Shown here one piece after another: positions 23,102 through 34,100 of a stretch of 51,189 bases of DNA (positions are counted from its first letter, which is position 1; every line of letters begins with the position of its first letter). Source of the stretch: Reclinomonas americana ATCC 50394 (lineage: Eukaryota > Jakobida > Jakobea > Jakobida). The notes under the pieces are model-generated. The model was given only the letters and a program-made list of their open reading frames with translations. It made no database searches and was not told the DNA's origin. The stretch covers positions 80,930-132,118 of the forward strand of contig PS015167.1 in NCBI GenBank assembly GCA_048213135.1. The letters are read 5' to 3'. Made by a program: the position numbers and the translations under genes.

Positions 23102-23280
23102 GTGAGTGGGGGGAGGGGAAGGGGGGTTAGGGGAAGGGGGAAGAGGGGAAGAGAGGAAAAGGGAGGGAAAGGGAGGGAAAAGGAGGGAAAGGGCACACGG
23201 GACTCGTGAGTGAGGAGAGGAATTTCACGCGTGTAGTTTGTTGTCCTTCCTCTCCTTTTTTTTTACCTTGCCGTTCTCCT

Positions 23281-23479
23281 NNNNNNNNNNNNNNNNNNNN
23301 NNNNNNNNNNNNNNNNNNNNNNNNNNNNNNNNNNNNNNNNNNNNNNNNNNNNNNNNNNNNNNNNNNNNNNNNNNNNNNNNNNNNNNNNNNNNNNNNNNNN
23401 NNNNNNNNNNNNNNNNNNNNNNNNNNNNNNNNNNNNNNNNNNNNNNNNNNNNNNNNNNNNNNNNNNNNNNNNNNNNNNN
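23281..23479. other. Assembly gap, 199 N
   Basis: Lies between the 3' ends of the convergent zinc-finger and Alba genes. It probably hides the last exon of one or both. A minus-strand fragment just left of it reads ENGKVKKKERKD before a TGA. Confidence 0.95.
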
Positions 23480-23509
23480 TTTGAATGATTTTAGTGCAAG
23501 TAAACGCAC

Positions 23510-24327
23510 CTCGCCACGACCACCGCGGCCACCACGGCGTCCACCACGGCCACCGCCGCGGCCACCACCACCACCACGGCGACGACCGCCACGGCCCTCA
23601 CCACCCTCGACCGACGGAGCCGATGGGTTGTAGCCATCGTCGTAGGCCTGCGGGGCACCCGACGCCGGCGCCGCAGCACCACCAGCACCACCCTCCTCGC
23701 CACCAGCCGCACGCGGTCCACGGTTGCGCGGACGACGACGGCGGCGCTCGCCACCTGCCGCCGCATCACCAGCACCACTGCCCGACGCACCACCAGCATC
23801 GCCACCAGCAGTCGCCGGAGCCGCCGCTGCTGCCGAGGGCGCAGCAGCGCCAGAGCCCTCACCCGCCGGCTTGCGCGGCGAGCGGCTGCGACGCTGACGA
23901 CGCGGACGACGACGACGACGATCGCCACCAGCCTCATCGCCCTCTCCAGCCGCCTCGCGGTCATCCGAGGCCGAGGGTCCGCCGGCAGTGGAGCCCGACG
24001 CACCCTCACCGCCCTTCTCACCACGTCCGCCCGTGCGACGCGGTGGGCGCGGCGGCTCGTCCGTCACCAGTGACTGGTCAATGGGTGGCTGGTAGCCGGG
24101 GCCCGGCGGCAGCGGCACCTTGGACAGTGTGATGGAGATGGAGGAGACTTGGCGCTCGCGCTCGGAGCGATCGCCGCCGTCCTTTTCGAGCACGTCGACC
24201 ACGCGCATCGAGTCGAGCACAATGTTCTGGTGCAGGTTGGGCACGCGGCGCTTGATGATTTCCGCGAGCGCGACGGCCTGTGTGGGGTGAGGAGGAGAGT
24301 GTGTGAGAAGAGAGAAGAGAGAGAGAG

Positions 24328-24367
<40 letters not shown>

Positions 24368-24837
24368 GTGATGAATGACCTTGCGAATGGCATTGCCCAT
24401 GGCCTTCAGCACAATGTCATTGAAGGAGCTGCCCTCCTGCAATGCAACAAACAAATTTGAAGTCAGAATGCAATGTTGCACATAGCGCATAAGAGTTAGT
24501 GCCTCTCTCCCACACACACATTCACTTGCACGCAGAGAGAAGAGAGAGAGAGCAAGAGAGGGAAAGTGGACATTTCCACTTGCACAAGACATCACTCACA
24601 CACCTCCAGAATGCGCTGCGCATAGCTGATGTAGTTGCGACGCACGCCGGCAATCGTCACCTTGATCTCGTTCTGTGCATGCAGGCAGGCAGAGAGAGAC
24701 ACAAAGAGACAAAGAAAGTGTGAGACATGTCGTAATGCAAAGAATGGCGACAAGTGGCGTGCACGAGCGAGGCGGAGAGACGGGGAAGCAAGACGAGAGC
24801 AACAAACCTGCACACCGCTTCCGCTCGCGTCCGACAT
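23510..24837 (-). CDS. Alba-domain RNA/DNA-binding protein with RGG tail
   Basis: Alba proteins bind RNA and DNA and act in translation control or chromatin in protists. Exons in order: 24837-24808 (MSDASGSGVQ), 24672-24604, 24436-24380, 24277-23510, each in phase 0, giving at least 308 residues. The Alba fold covers residues ~11-110: NEIKVTIAGVRRNYISYAQR, IVLKAMGNAIRKAVALAEII, RRVPNLHQNIVLDS. The long last visible exon encodes an Arg/Gly/Ala-rich low-complexity tail ending in RGG repeats. A GTGCGT donor closes it at 23509, so a short 3' exon is missing, probably in the gap. Intron 3 carries a (GT)n run at 24332-24366. It is transcribed away from the first WD40 gene. Confidence 0.9.
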
Positions 24838-25014
24838 GTTGTTTAAGAATGTGGAAGGACACGAGTGGGACACGCACTTGCACTGCCCGCCTCTCAACCT
24901 CAGCCGGCCTTGTGTGTCTGTGTGCGTAGGCGACTGCACAGCTGCAAGTGCAGGAAACAAAAAGCGCGTCGGAGCGAGAGTCCGCCGACGTCGACGTTTG
25001 ACAATCGATTTCTC

Positions 25015-26575
25015 ATGTTGTCGAAGGCGCATTGCGTGTCTCTCTCTCTCTCTCACTCACTCACTCACACTCAATCATCTCACACAGGTACTGATGGGCC
25101 ATGCTGGCGCAGTGACATCTGTCGCCATCACCCCCGACAGTCAGCACATTGTCAGTGGCGGTGGAGACAAGACAGTGCGTGTGTGGTCACTGGTGAGCGG
25201 GGAACACGTGCGACGACTGGAGGGACACACTGACGCGGTGCGTTCTGTCGCCGTCACTCCCGACGGTCAGCTGGTGGTGAGCGGAAGTGCTGACAAGACT
25301 GTGCGTNNNNNNNNNNNNNNNNNNNNCGCACTGTTTCGTCCTCACTCCCACTCATTATGTACTGCCCGTCGGGAGTGACGGCGACAGAGTGCACCTCAGC
25401 GGTGTGTCCTTCCAACCGTCGCACCTCCTCGCCACTCGCCAGTGACCACACTCGCACGGTGTTGTCAACACTCCCACTCACCACAAACTGGCCATCGGGA
25501 GTGACGGCAACAGACCACACTCCTCCAGTGTCACCGTCAAACTGTCGCACTTCTGCTCCACTCGCCATCGACGACACCCCTACAGTCATGTCCTGACTCC
25601 CACTCGCAATGAGCTGGCCGTTGGGTGTGACGGCCACAGAGTGCACCCAGTGTGTGTGTCTGCCCGCCACCAGCACCTCTGCACCACTCGCCAGCGACCA
25701 CACTCGCACAGTCCTGTCCGCACTCCCGCTCACCACATGCTGACCATCGGGAGTGACAGTGACAGCAAACACTTTTCCAGTGTGCCCTTCCAAGCGTCGC
25801 ACTTCCTCTCCACTCGCCAGTGACCACACNNNNNNNNNNNNNNNNNNNNNNNNNNNNNNNNNNNNNNNNNNNNNNNNNNNNNNNNNNNNNNNNNNNNNNN
25901 NNNNNNNNNNNNNNNNNNNNNNNNNNNNNNNNNNNNNNNNNNNNNNNNNNNNNNNNNNNNNNNNNNNNNNNNNNNNNNNNNNNNNNNNNNNNNNNNNNNN
26001 NNNNNNNNNNNNNNNNNNNNNNNNNNNNNNNNNNNNNNNNNNNNNNNNNNNNNNNNNNNNNNNNNNNNNNNNNNNNNNNNNNNNNNNNNNNNNNNNNNNN
26101 NNNNNNNNNNNNNNNNNNNNNNNNNNNNNNNNNNNNNNNNNNNNNNNNNNNNNNNNNNNNNNNNNNNNNNNNNNNNNNNNNNNNNNNNNNNNNNNNNNNN
26201 NNNNNNNNNNNNNNNNNNNNNNNNNNNNNNNNNNNNNNNNNNNNNNNNNNNNNNNNNNNAGTGTGGTCACTGGTGAGTGGTGCGGAGGTGCGACGATTGC
26301 AGGGACACACTCATTTCGTGTGCGCTGTCACCGTTTCTCACGATGGTGAGCATGTGGTGAGCGCGTCTTGGGATACGTCGGTGCGGGTGTGGTCCACGCC
26401 ACGTGCTCTTGCTGCGAAGGAGCTTGCGGCCGCACGATCGGCCACGGAAGCCGTCAACGAGCTGCTTGCCGAGGACGAGGACGACGATCGCGAGTGGATT
26501 CTCGTCGATGTTGTGCTGCGGTGCTTTGTGCTGGAGGATGCCGAGGTGATCGGGCGGCGGGCGGGGGGATGGTGA
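25015..26575 (+). CDS. WD40 repeat protein 1 (contains an inverted block)
   Basis: Seven-bladed beta-propeller, probably a protein-interaction scaffold; target unknown. Exon 1 (25015-25026) encodes MLSK. The intron starts with GC (AAG|GCGCAT) rather than GT, while the two paralogues have GT there. Exon 2 starts at 25088. Blades 1-2 are on the plus strand to 25306, blades 2-6 are on the minus strand at 25829-25327, and blade 7 and the tail are on the plus strand from 26260. Reversing the middle block and deleting both N runs gives one open frame of 346 codons, against 344 in the neighbouring paralogue. The C-terminal tail (DREWILVDVVLRCFVLEDAE) is shared with paralogue 2 and is not WD40. Confidence 0.88.
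25327..25829 (-). CDS. Inverted internal segment of WD40 protein 1 (blades 2-6)
   Basis: 503 bp between a 20-N and a 430-N gap. The minus strand is fully open and encodes blades such as HTGKVFAVTVTPDGQHVVSG, HTHWVHSVAVTPNGQLIASG and HTAEVHSVAVTPDGQYIMSG. Both ends join without a missing base when reversed: TVR then VWSLASGEE on the left, and CG + A completing Arg before VWSLVSGAE on the right. Confidence 0.9.
25830..26259. other. Assembly gap, 430 N, probably spurious
   Basis: The flanking coding sequence needs no extra bases here once the block at 25327-25829 is reversed. Confidence 0.7.
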
Positions 26576-26723
26576 TTGTTGTGCAATGAACCTCTGCAGT
26601 GAAGAAATGCTTCCTTTGTCGCTTCAGCAAGAGCGAAGGAGAAACGGGAATGATGGCGGGAAAAACAACTCATACTTGCTGAGTCACTCACCTACCACTC
26701 TCACGCTCACTCACGAGAACTGC

Positions 26724-27841
26724 ATGTTGTCAAAGGTAGATGTGCGCGTGTGTGCACGCAAGTGTGTGTGCGATGGTGTGCTTGCCTCACCACGTGTACC
26801 ATCTCACAGGTCTTGAACGGCCACACTGATGGTGTGTTGTGTCTCGCCATCACCCCCGACAGTCAGCACGTCGTGAGTGGGAGTTTAGACAAGACAGTGC
26901 GCGTGTGGTCACTCGCCAGTGGCGAAGAAGTGCGCCATATGAGGGTTCCCGAGGAATTCGTCACGTCAGTGGCCGTCACGTCAGTGGCCGTCACTCCCGA
27001 TGGTCTGCACGTTGTGTGTGGCAGCTGGGACTGGACAGTTCGTGTGTGCTTGTTTTCAGGCGAACAAGTGCGAGTGTTGGAGGGACACACAGGATGGGTG
27101 TGGTCTGCTGCCATCACTCCCGACGGGCAACACGTGGCGAGTGGAAGCGAAGACAAAACGGTGCGTGTTTGGTCACTGGCGAGTGGCGAGGAGGTGCACA
27201 GGCTGGAGGGACACACTGGAGGGGTGCGCTGTGTCGCCATCACTCTCGACGGGCAGTACATTGTAAGTGCGAGCGAGGACGAGACGCTGCGTGTGTGGTC
27301 ACTGGCAAGTGGCGAGGTGGTGCGACGTTTGGAGGGTCACGCCAGCGATTTATCCGTCGCTGTCACTCCCGATGGCCGGCAAGTTCTCGGTGGGAGTGTG
27401 GGCAGGACTGTGCGAGTGTGGTCACTGGCGAATGGAGAGGAACTGCGTCGATTCGAAAGACACACCAGTGAAGTGGCGTGTGTCGCCTTTGCTGTCGATG
27501 GCCTGCATGTTGTGAGTTGCTGTGATGATAAGTCAGTGCGTGTGTGGTCACTGGCGAGCGGTGAAGAAGTGTGGCGGTATGAGGGCCACTCGGAAACGGT
27601 CTGGGCTCTCGCTGTCACGCACGATGGTCTGCACGTCGTAAGCGGCAGCGAAGACAAGACGATCCGTGTGTGGCCCACACCCCGCGGACTCGCCCAACAC
27701 GAAGTCGCTGCCGCGCAGCTGGCCGTGCAGGCCGTCAACGAGCTGCTTGACGATCGCGAGTGGATTCTCGTCGATGTCGTGCTTCGGTGCTTCGTGCTGG
27801 AGGATGCCGAGGTGATCAGACGACGCGTGGTGGGATGGTGA
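26724..27841 (+). CDS. WD40 repeat protein 2
   Basis: Complete two-exon gene. Exon 1, 26724-26735, is MLSK; exon 2 is 26810-27841, for 347 residues. It has seven WD40 blades, most with a VWSLASGEEV strand and a GH(T/A) turn, and ends in the conserved non-WD tail VNELLDDREWILVDVVLRCF then VLEDAEVI. Blade 2 departs from the pattern (VCLFSGEQVRVLEGH) and contains a 15-bp in-frame tandem duplication that reads TSVAVTSVAV. The intergenic DNA before exon 1 is similar to that before paralogue 3, so the duplication unit included the promoter. The function is unknown; the clustered near-identical blades resemble rapidly evolving repeat families. Confidence 0.93.
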
Positions 27842-27982
27842 TTGTTGTGCAATGTAACTGTGCAGTGAAGTATAGCGCTTCCTTTGTCACCTCAACAAGA
27901 GCGACGGAGAAACGGGAATGGCGGGAAACGGAGACAATTGGCTGTCATACTCACCACTCTAACGCTCACTCACGAGAACAGA

Positions 27983-28728
27983 ATGTTGTCAAAGGTTCGC
28001 GCACGAGGGATTCGCGCGCGCGCGTGTGTGTGCATGCCTCACCGTGAATGGTGCATGCAGGTCTTGAAGGGTCACTCTCAGGTGGTGTCGTGTCTCGCCA
28101 TCACCCCCGACAGTCAGCACGTCGTGAGTGGGAGTGGCGACGGGACTTTGCGTGTGTGGTCACTGGCAAGCGGAGAAGAAGTGCGGNNNNNNNNNNNNNN
28201 NNNNNNCGTATGATGGTCGACAAGCAATTTGTCGCGTCTGTGGCCATCTCCTCCGATGGTGTTCATGTTGTGTGTGGCAGCTGGGACTGCACAGTGCGTG
28301 TGTGGTCACTGACGAGTGGTGAGGAAGTGCGGCGACTGAAAGGGCACACTGGTAACGTGTGGTCTGTTGCCATCACTCCCGACGGGCAGCTCGTGGCGAG
28401 TGGAAGCGAGGATAAGAGTGCGCGAGTGTGGTCACTGGCGAGTGGCGAGGAGGTGCACAGGCTGGAGGGTCACGCTGGAGGGGTGCGATCTGTCGCCATC
28501 ACTCCCGACGGTCAGCATGTGGTGAGTGGAAGTGGCGACGGAACGCTGCGTGTGTGGTCATTGGCGAGTGGCGAGGAGGTGCGACAATTGGCGTGGTACA
28601 TTCCGGGCTCCCTCGTTATCGCTCGTGATGGTGAGCACATTGTGAGTTGCGGTGACGACGTCGACACGGCGGTTTGCGTGTGGTCGCTGGCAAGTGGAGA
28701 GCGATTGCGTCTGTTTGAAGGACACAGT
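27983..28728 (+). CDS. WD40 repeat protein 3 (truncated at a gap)
   Basis: Exon 1, 27983-27994, is MLSK. Exon 2 starts at 28061 and reads through a 20-N gap (28187-28206) without loss of frame: EEVR then RMMVDKQFV. Five blades are present to 28728 (SLASGERLRLFEGHS), where another 20-N gap begins. The last two blades and the DREWILVDVV-type tail expected from paralogues 1 and 2 are absent, and the sequence right of the gap does not continue the propeller. Either a join error or a real truncation explains this. Confidence 0.85.
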
Positions 28729-28748
28729 NNNNNNNNNNNNNNNNNNNN

Positions 28749-28881
28749 GGCCAGTTACAGCTGGCAACAGTGCTCCAGAGCAGATGTTGGCTCGGCTGCA
28801 GTTGCAGCTGACATTGGTGTCGCCCATGCAGCAACCCGATCCGTACTTGCGGGTTCCGCGTCCCGACGTTCCTTGCCTCGG
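28749..28881 (+). other. Possible orphan coding fragment
   Basis: Right after the 20-N gap one plus-strand frame reads TAGNSAPEQMLARLQLQLTL then VSPMQQPDPYLRVPRPDVPC and meets a GTTGCA donor-like site. It looks protein-like but does not join in phase to the armadillo gene at 28978, nor does it continue the WD40 gene. It could be the end of an unrelated contig. Confidence 0.25.
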
Positions 28882-28977
28882 TTGCAGCACCTCTTCTTGC
28901 TCCTCTTCTCTTTCTCTCTCTTTGCGCCTCCACATACACAACACGCAACTGCGCTGCAGTTTGAAAAAAAAGTTGTC

Positions 28978-31007
28978 ATGGCGCCCCGCAGCGTTCGTTT
29001 GTCATCGAAACGAAACATGGCGACCAGCAGCGATGAGCTATTCACCAACGGTCTCGCTCTTCGCCCACTGCCGCCAGACACACACACATACACTCACTCT
29101 GCACCTCTCTCACACACAGTCACTCACGCCGGTCACGACATGCACGCCCTCGTCGCCTTGACGGTCAGCTCCGTGCACACTGACTCACACACTGACTGAC
29201 TGCCTCTCACACACGCGCTCTCACACAGCTCTTCCGCGACAAGGACATCATTGGCACACTAGGCGCGTGGCGACGCCTGGCCATCTGGACCGAGTCGGCG
29301 ACTGTGCACACGAGCGTAGCCAAGCAAGTCGACGCCACCTTTGTGCGCAATCTGTGCGCGCTTCTTCGCGGCTGGTGCACGCTGCTCGCGCGCGAACGCG
29401 GCCTCGGCACCCCGCTCAACTCGCCCCGTCGATTCACGGCCGTCGATCGCGATGTCATGGTCATTATAAGCAGTGCTGGAGAGGGAGCTGCAGCTGCACC
29501 ATTGGATTTCGATCAGCACGAGCAGCAACGAGAAGACGAAGAAGTTGAAGATGAATCCATGCTGCAGCAGCTGTCTCCGCGTGTTCGACATGGGCGGCGA
29601 CGAAAGATGACTCTGCGCGAGATGAGCGTGGCTGCGTCGTTGGCGCTCCGAGCGCTGCGGAATCTGTCACTGGTCAGTCGGCTGGTGCGCTCCACGGCCG
29701 CGGCCAAGAGCAGTGCGACGGGCAGTGTGACGGGGGCGCTGATTGGGTACTTGACGTTGGCGGTGGAGGATACTGAGTGGATGGAGTCGGCGCGCGATGA
29801 CTTGCGCGGAGGGGATGCGTTGGATGCGGCGACGCCGGCGGGGGAGGAGGAGCTGGCGACGATTGCGGCGCAGGCGTTGCAGAATGTGTTGGCGGATCAG
29901 CCGGTGGCGCGCGATGATTTCAATAAGGCGTTGGGCATGCCGGCGTTGGTGCGGCGGAGATGGGGATGGAGGCTTGCTCTCATTGCGTTGCTCTTGCTGA
30001 TTTTTGTTTTCTTTCTTCGTTGTCGCAGGTGGAAATCATGCAGCATGCCACCAGTGCGCGGTTAACTGTGGCGTGTCTCGGCGTTCTTCTCAACACTATG
30101 ATCGGTAAGTGCCATCTCCTCGGTTGCCCGGTTTCTTTTCGTCTCGATTATCCACATGCTTCTCGCCGTTTCGCCTCCTTTCCGTCTCCTCTCCCATTTC
30201 CCCCATGTCTTCCCCCATGTCTTTCCCCTTCTCTTCTCCCTTCTCTTTCCCCTTCTCTTTCCCCTTCTCTTCTCCCTTCTCTTTCCCCTTCGTCTTCCCC
30301 CGTCGTCTTCCCCCTTCGTCTTTCCCCTTCTCGTCCCCCTTTCTTTTCTCCCGCGCTCTTCCCCCTTCTCTTCCCCAATCGTCTTCCCCCTTCTCTCCCC
30401 CCTCACACAGGCCACCCCGTCAACGCCCTCGACGCCTGGCGCCTCGGCGTCGTCCCCATTCTGTGCCACCACCTCAGCAACCCATTTGTGCGCGTGCGCG
30501 AGCTCACGGCGTGGTGCATCGAGGGGCTGTGCGCCCACTGTGGCAACAGCGCCAAAGCCGACGTGCGTGGCTGCGGAGGTGTCGATGCCCTGCTGGATCT
30601 CGTGAACGACCACCGATGTCCGTCGGTGCAAGGTGGGAAGAAGGGCGATATGCAGGCTCATTTCCATTCGCGCTGACCTCGCGTGGCACAGAGCACACGG
30701 CATGGGCACTCCATCGTATGATGAGCGACCACGATGGTTTATACTTTCATGAATTCTGGCCTTTTTTGCCGCCCGTCGTCTCACCTCCTCTCTCCCTACT
30801 GCAGCTAATATAATCGAGGTCATCAGGCTCGGTGGCGAGGATGTGCTGGCGAGCGTCACGCGGCGATTCGAGGACGAGCTGGCCGCCGCGGACGACCCGC
30901 TCACCGTGCCGCAGGTGGAGATCAAGGGCTCGCTGCAGGAGGCCTGTCTCGACATGTGGGAAATAATTGTGCAGTGGCGCGAGACGACACGGTTACGCGG
31001 TCACTGA
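28978..31007 (+). CDS. Armadillo-like repeat protein
   Basis: Helical-repeat protein, partner unknown. Exons: 28978-29050, 29120-29163, 29229-29948, 30029-30104, 30411-30632, 30805-31007, for 445 residues with all phases matching. The first ATG at 28978 (MAPRSVRLSSKRNMATSSDE) is used; MATSSDE is an alternative start. Repeats with armadillo character are seen in the C-terminal half, for example ALVEIMQHATSARLTVACLG, VVPILCHHLSNPFVRVRELT and GGVDALLDLVN followed by ANIIEVIRLGGEDVL. An Asp/Glu/Gln-rich insertion lies near residues 135-155. It converges with the CAP-Gly gene, with 136 bp between stops. Confidence 0.85.
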
Positions 31008-31043
31008 AACTACAAGAGACGTGGCTCGCCCGCCCTCACCCAT

Positions 31044-31049
31044 TTTATT
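31044..31049 (-). terminator. Likely polyadenylation signal of the CAP-Gly gene
   Basis: AATAAA on the minus strand, 95 bp past the stop at 31144. This is the same spacing as for the EF-hand/ankyrin gene. Confidence 0.5.
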
Positions 31050-31143
31050 TCCATTGTGTTGTTGTTTTTTTGTTGTTTGTTTTGTGGGAGTACCCAAGAA
31101 AATTGCCGAATCATCGTACAAGCCTGTTTCCCTTTTTCATTAC

Positions 31144-34100
31144 CTAGTACACGGCGCGACGGCCCGACGGTGGCGACATGATGCCGGTATGCTGCGCCTC
31201 GTGCTCCGACAAGACCGACGACGGCCGCAAAAACAACCCGTGATGCTGCTTGCAGTCGAAATATTTCCGGCCGTTCACCCGCCCGTCATTCATGCCGTAC
31301 GCCTGGTCCAGCTCAACGCCAATCCACAGACCGTCGGCAAACTCGGGGGTACCGACGTAGCGCACCGTGCCCTTCAGTCGGCGTGAGGTGGCCAGCACAC
31401 GATCACCGACCGTGACATGCAGCAGCTCACTCGATTCCGACTGCACAGACGACGCCACCGAGGTCATGGAGGTCGGTGAACCTCGCATCGCTGCGGTCGT
31501 GGCGGCGGCACCACCAAACGGAGCAGGTGACGGAGAAGGCGTAAAGGCCATGGTCGCCAAGTTCATCGTGTGCGTTCCGTCAGTTGCCCCCGAGGACTGT
31601 GGTGGTGGTGGTGGTGGTGGTGGCGGTGGTCGATAATTCGCACGCACAGCGTCGTTGTCGTACGGTCGCAGCGCATCGGCCATGAGGCTAAATTGCTGCG
31701 TGCGCATCCACAGCGCGCATTGACCCAGCAGGCCCTCCTGCGAAAGACAAGCGAGTGAGCGCAGGTTTCCCTCTTTTGCCATGACTATCTCCACTCACCA
31801 GCTCAGCTATTCTCTTGGTATCGCCCTTTGGCGGCAGCGGCGCGCGCGACATCTCAAACGTGAAACTCCCTGGCGACTCGGAGCGACTCTGCGGCCGCTC
31901 TTGCGACGTCGGCAGCGACGGCGTGCTCGTCACCGTCGGCGAGCCCCACAAGCGCGGTGGCGACGACGAGTGACCCACCAGCGTGTCACCCGAGTCCGAC
32001 GCCGCACCATCCATCACAGCGGCCACGGCCGCGCGTGTTGCTGCAGCGTCGACTGTGTATGATACGAATAAGCGAACTGGTACACTCATCAAAACTCTGC
32101 TCCTCGACGTACCGAGAGAGGCGTCGAGACGGGCCTCATGTTCGCGCACTTGCCTCTCGAGGGCCACCGCCCGCAACCGCAGCGGCTCGATCTTGTCAAT
32201 CACCACCTCGGCGCAGCGCGACACGGCAAGTACCCACTGGCACAGCGCAGCGGCGGCCTTGGAGATTTTGACCAGGTGCAGTGGGGCACGGGCGAGTGAC
32301 ACCTGCCCGTTGCCAATGGCCAGCGTGATCTGTCCCAGCAGCTGGCGCAGCTTGGCGACGCGCTCGGGACGCAGGCGATCAAAATGAAAATCGGTGAGAC
32401 GGCGCATAAAATCGGCGTAGTTGCCCATGAAGCGCTGCGCCTGCAACCACGTGTACTGCCGACCGAGCAGGAGCATCAGCGGGTCCATGACCACGTGGAT
32501 CTGCGAGATGGAGTGGAGGGAAAAAGGGTGAGCCCGTTTGCGGTCAGAAGAGAGACACAACACGGGATATCCCAGACGCTGCCCTCTTTGTCATCCTCAC
32601 CTGCATGGGGGGCTTCTCAAACGCCCTCAGCTCCTGCACCTGCGCCTCGGAGGGCAGCGGGCACTGATGTATCACTTGCGCGAGCTCCGGATACAGCTGC
32701 GTCTTGGCATTCGACAGATCCGACTGAGCGCCGGCCAACTCCAGCCGCATCACGCGCAAATCCGACTCCAGCATCGACTGCTCCGTTAGCGGGGGTTGCG
32801 GGGGAGAGGGCGACTGCAGCGGGTGCAGTGGTGTTGATCTTGCCGTCGACGACGAATCCAGTGCGGCAATGGACGACGCGGCGGGTGATTCTCCGCGCGA
32901 AATCGCACCATCGTACCACGGTTGCGACGACGAGGAGCGCGACACCGAGTTGGAGATGGTGGTGGGCGGCGCGCGGGCCCACTCATCGTCATCCTCGTCC
33001 TCCTCCTCTTCCTCCTCCTCTTCTTCCTCCTCCTCCTCCTGCTCCTCATTCTTCTTGTACTTGTCGTCACGCGCCGCGACGGCCGCCGTCACCGCCATCA
33101 TCGTGCGATCAATGTGCTGCAAGAAGGCATCCTCACGCGCAGCAACCGCAGCCGCCTGCGCTCGTGGCGACGACGCAGCCGCAGTCGGCGACGACTTGCT
33201 CGCCATCATCATCAACGCCATTTCTCGCTCTGCATGCACAACGCCGAGTGAACACACACACGCGTCGACGACAGCACCACCAACCACTACTCAACGAATG
33301 CTCTGCAAATGCTGCCTCTCGCGCACCACATCGCGCTTGCACGCCTCCAACTCTGCGCGCACCGGTCTCGCCCGCAACCACGCCCTCCCAAACGACGCAC
33401 ACGCCTCACACCACGCCTGCAACGCTCGTGCCTCGGGCGGCACTCCTCCCACCACCAGCACTGTAGACACAGGAGTCGTCGCAGGTGGCGGTGACGACGA
33501 CGAGGAGCTGCCTCCACCTGCAATCAAATTCGCCGGCACCGGCTGCACTGTAGACACTGCCAGCGCCTCTTCCACGCGATCCAGCACCGCAGGCGTGAAC
33601 TGCGCCGGATCGTACTCCATCAACAGCGTATAGAAGCCCGTCTGCGACATGGCCCGTCGCAGCTCCGTCCACGCAGTCGCCCTGCCCAGCAGCATCGAAA
33701 ACGCCTCGAGCAGTGGCACGAGTTCCGCAGGCAGAGTGGTGTGCGATCGCAACGCAGAGAGCGATGCGCGGTCGATGCTCGCTCGCATCGTCGCGCGCCA
33801 GTGCTCACACTCGGCCTCCACGCGCTGCACTTGCGTGGTGAGGTGCAGGCGTTCGCTCTCGGCGCGCATCAGACGCTCAATTGTCGCCGCTTGCTCGGCG
33901 GTGCGGAACGGGTCTGTCGAGAGGAGGCGGTCCACAGACTGTGAAGAGAGGGAAGAGGTGAGGGAGAGAGTGTGTGAGAGAGCGGGCCCGGTTGATGACG
34001 GATAAACCCGCGCCTAAAATCGATCGCCTCTTTTCTCTCTCACTTACACACACTCTTTCTCACACACTCACTCACTCACTCACTCACTCACTCTCTTTCA

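Noticed and set aside
23485-24132. His/Pro-rich plus-strand frame
   Set aside because: Mirror image of the Arg/Gly-rich Alba tail, which is the frame continuous with a clear Alba domain on the minus strand.
25327-25829. An independent minus-strand WD40 gene
   Set aside because: It has no start, stop, MLSK exon or tail, and fits exactly into the flanking plus-strand gene when reversed.
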